Positions 1 through 5,204 of a stretch of 5,341 nucleotides of DNA are shown here, one piece after another. How positions within the stretch are numbered: the stretch's first letter is position 1; each line of letters begins with the position of its first letter. Origin of the DNA: a bacterium (GTDB lineage Bacteria; Bacteroidota; Ignavibacteria; Kapaibacteriales; UBA2268); the NCBI GenBank assembly GCA_030426865.1, contig JAUHXN010000213.1, positions 1 to 5,341 of the forward strand, in the 5' to 3' direction. The notes under the pieces were generated by a model. It ran no database searches and was not told the origin of the DNA. It saw only the letters and a program-made list of their open reading frames with translations. Made by a program: the position numbers and the translations under genes.

Positions 1-51
1 TTGGATGAAATAGCAATTCGTCAATACACTAATAAAATGAGCAATGTCTAA
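1..51 (+). CDS. fliJ: FliJ, C-terminal end (partial)
   Basis: Frame 1 is open from the window edge to a TAA at 49-51 and encodes the tail LDEIAIRQYTNKMSNV. FliJ proteins (coiled-coil, about 150 aa) commonly end with a short motif of the type 'LDEIA.R.Y/F'. The position immediately before a MotE/YlxF-like gene and fliK is the classical place of fliJ. FliJ is a soluble component of the flagellar type III export apparatus that works with the FliI ATPase and the export gate. The gene overlaps the next start codon by 8 bp (ATG at 44), which points to translational coupling. Only 16 residues are visible, so the call rests on this short motif and on context. Confidence 0.62.
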   Translation: MDEIAIRQYTNKMSNV

Positions 52-739
52 ATATCAATTAATAATAACATTCGTAATTGCAATGCTACTAACAGTAGCA
101 ATGATTGGCGGAGCTTGGTGGTATTATCAAGTTGATAATACATTCTTTGGATTAATTGATTTAGAAAAAACTAAAGCTCATTATTATGATGTGGATCCGA
201 CTAAAAACTTCGTAATTTCAGGTAATGAGTTAATAGAACTAAAGGGTAATACAGATAGAATGTATACCTTAGAAAAAAACTACAATAGCTTGAAGTCCAA
301 GTATCAAGCCGTAAAAAGCGAATATGATAAGCTAATGAGCAAGACTGCTAAAAATGGTCAAAAAATGGATTCTATAAGTTCACAATTAACCACTTTGGCT
401 AAAAAAGAACAAGTTCTAAAAGATTCGTTAAGGTTGATTGATGACCAGATTCAAACGTTGAAAGAAAATTATGATTTGGCAAAAATAAAAATAAATAAAA
501 TGGAAAAAATAGTAAACGGGAATTCTGACTCTCTTAATATGGAGAGATACAAGGAGTTTGCGAAGATTTATAATAATTCCAAATCAGAAGAAGTAGCTCA
601 AATATTAGAAAATATTGATGCAAAAAAATCAGCTTATATATTGAAATTGATGTCAAAGAAAAAAGCTGGCAAGGTAATTGAAAGTTTAAATTCAGAATAT
701 GCTGCTAAAGTATTAATAGAAAGCGGCAAATTAAAATAA
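44..739 (+). CDS. MotE/YlxF-like membrane-anchored coiled-coil flagellar protein
   Basis: This 231-aa protein has three visible parts. Residues about 6-28 form one strongly hydrophobic N-terminal membrane segment ending in WWYY. Residues about 60-160 are charged and coiled-coil-like, rich in K, E, L, S and Q. Residues about 180-231 form a helical tail (EEVAQILENIDAKKSAYIL, then KAGKVIESLNSEYAAKVL) that resembles the MgtE-N/FliG-like repeat of MotE proteins. Family knowledge: MotE-type proteins are chaperones of the motor stator protein MotB, and YlxF is the Bacillus gene at this operon position. It should lie in the inner membrane with the bulk of the protein outside the cytoplasm. The start at 44 overlaps the fliJ stop and has no clear Shine-Dalgarno sequence, so coupling to fliJ is likely. 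The exact role is inferred, not shown. Confidence 0.75.
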   Translation: MSKYQLIITFVIAMLLTVAMIGGAWWYYQVDNTFFGLIDLEKTKAHYYDVDPTKNFVISGNELIELKGNTDRMYTLEKNYNSLKSKYQAVKSEYDKLMSKTAKNGQKMDSISSQLTTLAKKEQVLKDSLRLIDDQIQTLKENYDLAKIKINKMEKIVNGNSDSLNMERYKEFAKIYNNSKSEEVAQILENIDAKKSAYILKLMSKKKAGKVIESLNSEYAAKVLIESGKLK

Positions 740-762
740 CAGGATTGTTACACCATTAAATA

Positions 763-776
763 GTGCAAGGACGCAC
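763..776 (+). promoter_or_regulatory. GGA-loop hairpin at the fliK ribosome binding site
   Basis: The stem GTGC (763-766) pairs with GCAC (773-776) and leaves the loop AAGGAC (767-772). The loop carries the only Shine-Dalgarno-like sequence before fliK, AAGGA, 13 nt from the ATG at 785. The core CAAGGACG is close to the CsrA/RsmA binding consensus (CARGGAUG), which is preferentially bound when GGA sits in a hairpin loop. The stem is only 4 bp, so stability is modest. The CsrA reading is an inference. Confidence 0.4.
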
Positions 777-784
777 CGAAACAA

Positions 785-2500
785 ATGGAAACAAATATAA
801 TGCTCCCATTCGCAAATGGGACTGATACAATAATGCCTACCAAAAAGGCAGATAAGTTAACCGAAGAGTCGGCTGAGTTCGGCTTTTTAGATAACTTCCT
901 CAATGTGCTTATCACTAATATGAACCCGGGTGATTTGAGCTTGGATTCGCATACTAGCGATAAACTAACCAAACTTGTTAATAGTGAAATAGAGTCTAAT
1001 AAGGATCTAAGTGGTATTGATTTGAAGCAATTTATTAATAGCTTGAAATCAGAACTAGCTAATGAAAAACCTCATAAGTTGACTCTAGAAAGTATAAAAG
1101 CTACTATAACTAAGCTTATTTCTAAATTTACTGATTTGAAACTTAATCTTAATTCAACTGAAAGTGGACTTGATATTATAAAAGAAAACTTCAATAATGA
1201 TCAAGAGCTTTCAAATAAGTTGAATAATAAGGATAATGCTAAAGTAGCATACAAGATTCATAAAAATTTAGAAGCAGACAATAGTCAGCTGGCTAGTGAT
1301 TCTGAAAAGTTATTATTCAATCTGAGAAAATATCTCACAAAAGACGAATACAATACTATTAAGAAAAATATTCAGTCGGGAGCTAATACTCAGGAAAGTA
1401 AATTGACTCCTAAAGTTGAAGCTATAAGTAAGTTCTTGACAGAGATGGCTGGAAAAGAGACTGATGCTAAGAGTAAAATCGTGGCTAAAGCAAGTGATAT
1501 ACTTCTATCAAACGAAAATGAAAAAAATAATAGTAGCCAAAAAGTTACTCTCTCAAACTCGGATTCTATAGATGTAAAATTAGCTGACAATATCAAGCTT
1601 GTAAATTCACAATCAGTTTCAAATAAGAACATACATAATGTGATTAATGATAATCCACTAAACATCGACAGTGAAGATACTTCCATATTGAATAAAGCAA
1701 TTGAATCGGAATCAAAATTGTTGTCTACTGATAAACAAGGTACACAAACAGAAATAATAGATACTAAAGTAAACAGTATCTCGGCTAATCTTGATAAGAA
1801 ACAATCAAATTCTCCTAGTAAGTTAGTGGAACAGAAAGATGTAGCCAACACAGAGAATCAAATCAAATCTGAACAGGGTTTAGGTGATAATAGTAAGAAG
1901 GAATCAGGTGAGTTCAGTAAAGAATTTACTCGTGAACAAAATAAAGAAGTAATAAAGCAAAGAATAGTTAAAAGTGACATCTCGGAGCTATTAACTAGGA
2001 CAAATACAAAGAAAATAGAAGCAACTAAGGCAGAAACTACAACCCGTTCTAACTTTGTAGAAAATGCCATTAAGACAATAAAAATGACTAAAAGCGGTGG
2101 TTCGAACGTAGCTAGAATTATGCTCAATCCTCGCTCCCTTGGTGATTTGACTATGAGGATTTCACTCATAGGTAATAATGTAAAAGTCTATATAAAGGCA
2201 GATAAATCAGAAGCTGCCGAACATATAGATAGACAACTACCATTACTAAAAGAAAGATTAGTAGAAAATGGGCTAAAGGTAGAGCAAGTGATAATAGAAT
2301 CTTCGGAATCGGATCACTTAGCTAACTATAGAGACAATCATAACAAAAATGAACAAGAAGAGTTACGTCGCCAATTCGTAAAATCATTCAAGAATATAGC
2401 AGCAAAAGAGGAATTTGATATATCGATGAACGACGTAGTATATAATAATAGTAGTCCTGTGATGGGCTACACACAGGCGGGGAGCACAATAAATGTTTGA
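785..2500 (+). CDS. fliK: FliK, flagellar hook-length control protein
   Basis: The product is 571 aa. FliK is exported during hook growth, measures hook length and, through its C-terminal domain acting on FlhB, switches export from hook-type to filament-type substrates. The conserved C-terminal Flg_hook domain spans about residues 438-507. It contains VARIMLNPRSLGDLTMRISL (442-461), with the family's L-x-P-x-x-LG signature at 447-453, and ends near VIIES (502-506). Residues about 110-430 are low in complexity, rich in S, N, K, E and T, without recognisable domains; this is normal for the FliK ruler region. There is no signal peptide, as expected for a type III export substrate. The ATG at 785 is chosen because no upstream in-frame start is evident; an alternative ATG lies at 800. 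The stop overlaps the flgD start by 8 bp. Confidence 0.88.
   Translation: METNIMLPFANGTDTIMPTKKADKLTEESAEFGFLDNFLNVLITNMNPGDLSLDSHTSDKLTKLVNSEIESNKDLSGIDLKQFINSLKSELANEKPHKLTLESIKATITKLISKFTDLKLNLNSTESGLDIIKENFNNDQELSNKLNNKDNAKVAYKIHKNLEADNSQLASDSEKLLFNLRKYLTKDEYNTIKKNIQSGANTQESKLTPKVEAISKFLTEMAGKETDAKSKIVAKASDILLSNENEKNNSSQKVTLSNSDSIDVKLADNIKLVNSQSVSNKNIHNVINDNPLNIDSEDTSILNKAIESESKLLSTDKQGTQTEIIDTKVNSISANLDKKQSNSPSKLVEQKDVANTENQIKSEQGLGDNSKKESGEFSKEFTREQNKEVIKQRIVKSDISELLTRTNTKKIEATKAETTTRSNFVENAIKTIKMTKSGGSNVARIMLNPRSLGDLTMRISLIGNNVKVYIKADKSEAAEHIDRQLPLLKERLVENGLKVEQVIIESSESDHLANYRDNHNKNEQEELRRQFVKSFKNIAAKEEFDISMNDVVYNNSSPVMGYTQAGSTINV
2479..2484 (+). promoter_or_regulatory. Shine-Dalgarno sequence of flgD
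   Basis: GGGGAG lies 8 nt before the ATG at 2493, inside the last codons of fliK. It fixes the flgD start and shows that flgD can initiate by itself in addition to being coupled to fliK termination. Confidence 0.6.
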
Positions 2501-3194
2501 TAACGTAACTACAAATATAGCGACTATGGGAGGTAACTTTGGTCCTACCGCATCATCCGTTTCTAAAAGTGAGGCGCAGGAACAAAAGGATCAGTTTTTA
2601 AAACTGCTTACATTTCAACTCAGAGCTCAAAACCCACTTAAACCTTATGACAATCAAGAGTTTGCAACACAGCTGGCGCAATTCTCACAACTCGAGCAAC
2701 TATCAGATATTAAAGGTGTATTGGAAGAGCAATCAGAAGTAAATATGACTCTATCTAGAGTAATGTCAAATTCAGCATTGCCAGGTATGTTAGGTAAATA
2801 TGCGAAAGCATATACAACTAACGTTAATTACGATGGTGATCAATCCGTTTCGCTTGGATTTGATATGGATATGGACGCAACTGAGGCGAAAGCGACGATA
2901 TATGACGACAAAGGAAGAATAGTACGTACAATGGAGCTTTCAGGAAGTAACCTGAGAATCGGAGAACATACTATTCAGTGGGACGGAAAAGACGACAATG
3001 GTAATACCCTTGACGAAGGGAATTATTCATTTTTTGTTGACTTTAAGAATGCAAATGGAAGTGAACAGCAAGCATCAACATTTACCTATGGTAAAATAGA
3101 AGCTGTGCGGTTCAAAAATAACGGAACTGTACTAATAGTCGATGGATTGGAGATACCAATAGGCGATGTAACAGATATACGTTCCGAATCATAA
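2493..3194 (+). CDS. flgD: FlgD, flagellar hook assembly (capping) protein
   Basis: The product is 233 aa, normal for FlgD. FlgD forms the transient cap at the tip of the growing hook, under which FlgE subunits fold and assemble; it is later replaced by HAP1 (FlgK). Residues 33-70 are the conserved N-terminal FlgD domain: DQFLKLLTFQLRAQNPLKP (33-51) followed by QEFATQLAQFSQLEQL (55-70). The common QDPL of the family is QNPL here (46-49). The C-terminal half (about 85-220) is the FlgD Ig-like/Tudor-like core, with a typical turn WDGKDDNGNTLDEGNY at 163-178. The gene begins within the end of fliK and is followed after 15 nt by the TIGR02530-type gene, and it shares the operon with flgE, whose product it assembles. 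Confidence 0.95.
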   Translation: MFDNVTTNIATMGGNFGPTASSVSKSEAQEQKDQFLKLLTFQLRAQNPLKPYDNQEFATQLAQFSQLEQLSDIKGVLEEQSEVNMTLSRVMSNSALPGMLGKYAKAYTTNVNYDGDQSVSLGFDMDMDATEAKATIYDDKGRIVRTMELSGSNLRIGEHTIQWDGKDDNGNTLDEGNYSFFVDFKNANGSEQQASTFTYGKIEAVRFKNNGTVLIVDGLEIPIGDVTDIRSES

Positions 3195-3197
3195 ATC

Positions 3198-3203
3198 GGT
3201 AGG
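3198..3203 (+). promoter_or_regulatory. Shine-Dalgarno sequence of the TIGR02530-type gene
   Basis: GGTAGG lies 6 nt before the ATG at 3210, in the 15-nt gap after the flgD stop. It supports the chosen start. Confidence 0.5.
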
Positions 3204-3209
3204 TTTACT

Positions 3210-3599
3210 ATGCCGGAAATAAATGGGGTAAGAGTTCCGTTTATGCCGGTCGGCGGAGCTAATGCTCTAAAACACAGTGGTAAGCTTAATAGTCCCGGCA
3301 TTTCTCATACGGGAAAATTTGACTCTATACTTCAGGATGAACTACAGAAAGTCAAATTCTCCGGACATGCATTAGAAAGACTAGAGAGCCGTAATATAGA
3401 GCTTAATGGAATGCAGCTCGGCAAGTTGAACGACGCTATAAATACAGCCAAGGATAAAGGCAGCAAAGAAGCACTAGTTCTTATGGATGAACAAGCTTTT
3501 ATAGTTAGCGTGCAGAACAACACTGTTATCACTGTACTAGATAAAAATACGATGGGTAATAATTTCATTGGAAATATAGATTCAGCCGTATTGATTTAA
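3210..3599 (+). CDS. Conserved flagellar operon protein, TIGR02530-type
   Basis: This is a 129-aa soluble protein with no signal peptide or membrane segment. The region after residue 36 matches the pattern of the small family named only 'flagellar operon protein'. It has FDSIL (37-41), then VKFSGHALERLESRNIEL (48-65), then a helix and a hydrophobic strand region with ALVLMDEQAFIVSV and NNTVITVLDK. The first 35 residues, rich in G, P, N and S, look flexible. In other flagellated bacteria members of this family lie, as here, between or next to flgD and flgE. The biochemical function is not established; the location suggests a role in hook assembly or in export of hook-type substrates. It could be a chaperone or regulator of FlgD, FliK or FlgE, but nothing in the sequence decides this. 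Confidence 0.83.
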   Translation: MPEINGVRVPFMPVGGANALKHSGKLNSPGISHTGKFDSILQDELQKVKFSGHALERLESRNIELNGMQLGKLNDAINTAKDKGSKEALVLMDEQAFIVSVQNNTVITVLDKNTMGNNFIGNIDSAVLI

Positions 3600-3605
3600 T
3601 AAACT

Positions 3606-3636
3606 AGGGTCGGACCCGATTAACTCGGGGAACCCT
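3606..3636 (+). other. Hairpin 1 of the flgE leader, two-part stem with a tandem-GA internal loop
   Basis: The outer stem AGGGT (3606-3610) pairs with ACCCT (3632-3636). The inner stem CCCGA (3615-3619) pairs with TCGGG (3625-3629), closed by the loop TTAAC. Between them lies an asymmetric internal loop, CGGA on the 5' side and GA on the 3' side. This allows tandem G-A pairs of the kind seen in kink-turns. The segment is clearly more GC-rich than its surroundings. Confidence 0.6.
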
Positions 3637-3637
3637 C

Positions 3638-3665
3638 GCAAAGCTTGAATGAGAGATAGCTTTGC
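3638..3665 (+). other. Hairpin 2 of the flgE leader
   Basis: GCAAAGCT (3638-3645) is perfectly complementary to AGCTTTGC (3658-3665), with a 12-nt purine-rich loop TGAATGAGAGAT. It begins one nucleotide after hairpin 1, so the two could stack coaxially. No T tract follows, so it is not an intrinsic terminator. Confidence 0.6.
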
Positions 3666-3674
3666 ACATAATAA

Positions 3675-3693
3675 ATAAGAAAGGATTTCTTAT
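3675..3693 (+). other. Hairpin 3 of the flgE leader with a GGA loop
   Basis: ATAAGAAA (3675-3682) is perfectly complementary to TTTCTTAT (3686-3693) around a three-base loop GGA (3683-3685). Presentation of GGA in a hairpin loop is the recognised feature of CsrA/RsmA sites, although the flanking bases differ from the full consensus and a three-base loop is tight. Confidence 0.5.
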
Positions 3694-3696
3694 AAT

Positions 3697-3712
3697 TTAC
3701 CATGGAGGGTAA
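3697..3712 (+). promoter_or_regulatory. flgE ribosome binding site inside a hairpin
   Basis: TTACC (3697-3701) pairs with GGTAA (3708-3712) around the loop ATGGAG (3702-3707). The Shine-Dalgarno sequence GGAGGG (3704-3709) is split between loop and stem and lies 8 nt before the ATG at 3718. It is the strongest such site in the window. Occupation of the GGA loop or stabilisation of this stem would block ribosome access. Confidence 0.55.
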
Positions 3713-3717
3713 TTTTT

Positions 3718-5040
3718 ATGGGTCTATCAAGATCTCTTAGTACTGGAACGAGTTCGCTTAGGGCACATCAGAAAAAATTTGATATCATTGCCAATAACTT
3801 AGCGAATGCAAGTACAGTAGGATTCAAAGCAAACAGAGTGACGTTTGCTGACCAATTCAGCCAGACTACAACGTTAGGCCAAAAACCAGATTCTTCTGGT
3901 GATACTACTGGTGGTCTTAACCCAGTTCAATTTGGGTTAGGTGTTAAAGTTGGTGCTGTCCAAAGAAATATGGACCAAGGTCTAATAGAAGTAACTGGTC
4001 GTGCTTTGGATATGGCAATTAATGGAAATGGATTTTTCATTTACCAAGCAGATGGACAAACTAAGTATTCGAGAGCTGGAGCTGTAGTTCGTGATAGTAA
4101 TGGCTATCTAGTTGACGCAGGTTCGGGTTCTCACTTACAAGGTTACAATCTTGTTTATGATAATACAGGTAAGCCAGTAAAAGATGGGGAAGGTAATAAT
4201 ATATTAGATAGAAAACTATCTAACTTGCGTGTACAACCAGGCTTCCTATCTACTCCTAGACAAACAACTGAACTATCGCTAAACGGTAACCTTAACGCTC
4301 AAATGGAGGTTGGGGAGACTCGATCTACTTCTATCAATGTATTTGATAAAACAGGTGCTCCACGTGAGCTGGCACTAGTGTTTGAGAAAACTGCAACTCC
4401 TAATGAATATACTATCACAGGTTCTATAGAAGGAAACGCAGTTACTTTAAGTGATACTGTTGTTACTTTCAATGAAGATGGTAGTATAGATACTCCTACA
4501 GAAATATCTATAACTGCAGCAGATTTGAACACTGTACTAGGTGGTGATTTGTTTGATGAAACTACACCTAAAGATGTGACAATATTGTTTGTTGATCCCG
4601 ATGGGAACTCATTCGGTGGATTAACTCAGTTCTCTTCTCCTAGTAATGCGACTATTCAATCGCAAAATGGATACGAAGCAGGTGAATTGCTAAACATGCA
4701 AGTAAGCCCAAGAGGTGAGATAGTTGGTACATTTACTAATGGTCAATCAGAAGTAATAGGACAAGTTGCAATTTCGAAATTTACTAATCCAGAAGGTTTG
4801 ATCACATCTGGTGGTAACTTCTTCGAAGCTTCACCTAATGCGGGTACTCCGAATATTGGTACTGCTGGGGAAACATTCCCATCTTCTTCAATAGCAGGAA
4901 GTGCCTTGGAGCAATCGAATGTTGATTTGACGATAGAGTTTACTGAGATGATTTCTACTCAGCGTGCTTTCGAGGCAGCAAGTAGAACTGTAACAGTAGG
5001 CGATCAGATGTTAGCAGAGATTAACCAACTGAAGCGATAA
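3718..5040 (+). CDS. flgE: FlgE, flagellar hook protein
   Basis: The product is 440 aa and forms the flexible hook that joins the basal body rod to the filament. It is exported by the flagellar type III system, so it has no cleavable signal peptide. The N-terminal rod-type segment carries DIIANNLANASTVGFK at 22-37. It is followed by the FlgE/F/G signature GRALDMAINGNGFF (94-107) and the sequence around SRAGAVVRDSNGYLVD. The middle (about 170-350) is the variable, exposed FlaE-type domain. The C-terminal helix begins SNVDLTIEFTEMISTQRAF at 400 and ends with MLAEINQLKR. The length separates it from FlgG and FlgF (about 250-260 aa). The protein has no cysteine. The start is set by GGAGGG 8 nt upstream. 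The gene ends 31 nt before an intrinsic terminator. Confidence 0.95.
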   Translation: MGLSRSLSTGTSSLRAHQKKFDIIANNLANASTVGFKANRVTFADQFSQTTTLGQKPDSSGDTTGGLNPVQFGLGVKVGAVQRNMDQGLIEVTGRALDMAINGNGFFIYQADGQTKYSRAGAVVRDSNGYLVDAGSGSHLQGYNLVYDNTGKPVKDGEGNNILDRKLSNLRVQPGFLSTPRQTTELSLNGNLNAQMEVGETRSTSINVFDKTGAPRELALVFEKTATPNEYTITGSIEGNAVTLSDTVVTFNEDGSIDTPTEISITAADLNTVLGGDLFDETTPKDVTILFVDPDGNSFGGLTQFSSPSNATIQSQNGYEAGELLNMQVSPRGEIVGTFTNGQSEVIGQVAISKFTNPEGLITSGGNFFEASPNAGTPNIGTAGETFPSSSIAGSALEQSNVDLTIEFTEMISTQRAFEAASRTVTVGDQMLAEINQLKR

Positions 5041-5071
5041 TCTAATTAGCTAAGTATTAGATAAAATTTAC

Positions 5072-5107
5072 AAAGCTACTCTTGTTATAAAGAGTAGCTT
5101 TTTTTTT
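5072..5107 (+). terminator. Intrinsic terminator of the flagellar operon
   Basis: AAAGCTACTCTT (5072-5083) is perfectly complementary to AAGAGTAGCTTT (5090-5101), a 12-bp stem with the loop GTTATA. It is followed by a run of nine T (5099-5107). It lies 31 nt after the flgE stop and marks the end of the transcription unit on the + strand. Confidence 0.95.
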
Positions 5108-5143
5108 GTGGCTTTTTAGAAAGTTTAGACAATCTCAAGTATG

Positions 5144-5173
5144 TTACTATTCTCGCATAATTTTGTATATTTG
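5144..5173 (+). promoter_or_regulatory. Putative Bacteroidetes-type promoter of the SRAP gene
   Basis: TATATTTG (5166-5173) matches the -7 element TAnnTTTG of the Bacteroidetes primary sigma factor. TTA at 5144-5146 is placed exactly 19 nt upstream, where the consensus has TTG. Transcription would start near 5180, giving a leader of about 25 nt before the ATG at 5205. It lies after the operon terminator and before the next gene, as a real promoter should. The -33 match is imperfect. Confidence 0.55.
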
Positions 5174-5187
5174 TGCTATTATTTAAC

Positions 5188-5199
5188 AATGTAAACATT
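5188..5199. promoter_or_regulatory. Short palindrome in the SRAP gene leader
   Basis: AATGT (5188-5192) and ACATT (5195-5199) form a perfect inverted repeat around AA. It lies just after the expected transcription start, where an operator could be. In AT-rich DNA a 5+5 palindrome can arise by chance, so this is only a candidate. Confidence 0.2.
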
Positions 5200-5204
5200 A
5201 GATT

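Larger units (their letters stand above)
3600..3717 (+). promoter_or_regulatory. Structured 5' leader of flgE
   Basis: This is the largest gap inside the operon (118 nt; the other junctions are overlaps or at most 45 nt). It is filled by four consecutive hairpins at 3606-3636, 3638-3665, 3675-3693 and 3697-3712, the last including the flgE ribosome binding site. No convincing promoter is seen, so it is probably an internal leader or processing region of the operon message. Its density of paired segments suggests post-transcriptional control of flgE, or a stabilising structure that raises flgE mRNA, because hook protein is needed in more copies than its neighbours. It does not match a riboswitch class that I can recognise. 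Confidence 0.55.

Noticed and set aside
748..972. Minus-strand reading frame
   Set aside because: It overlaps the start of fliK, shows no family motif or ribosome binding site, and is a frame shadow.
1390..2169. Two minus-strand reading frames (1390-1851 and 1858-2169)
   Set aside because: Both lie inside fliK. Their L/S/F-rich products reflect the complement of the K/E/S/N-rich FliK middle region rather than real proteins.
3086..3568. Minus-strand reading frames at 3086-3301 and 3332-3568
   Set aside because: They are antisense to flgD and the TIGR02530-type gene, which are both supported by conserved motifs.
3607..3640. Partial resemblance to the ZTP (pfl) riboswitch in GGGTCG and CGGGGA
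   Set aside because: The conserved internal loop and the downstream pseudoknot strand of that class are not found, and the similarity is limited to a few G/C-rich words.
3657..3664. TAGCTTTG as a Bacteroidetes-type -7 element for flgE
   Set aside because: There is no TTG-like element about 19 nt upstream, and the sequence is explained as the 3' arm of hairpin 2.
3606..3665. Resemblance to a c-di-GMP-I (GEMM) riboswitch because of the CGCAAAGC segment after a hairpin
   Set aside because: The GNRA tetraloop hairpin, its receptor and the other conserved GEMM positions are absent, and GCAAAGC here is one arm of a perfect simple hairpin.
3652..3666. Sigma-54 type -12 element (TTGCA) before flgE
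   Set aside because: The required GG is missing at the -24 position, ten bases before the GC.
3691..3696. TATAAT as a sigma-70 -10 box directly upstream of flgE
   Set aside because: No -35-like hexamer lies 16-18 nt upstream, and transcription would begin at the Shine-Dalgarno sequence itself.
4299..4532. Minus-strand reading frame inside flgE
   Set aside because: It is antisense to the variable domain of FlgE and has no independent support.
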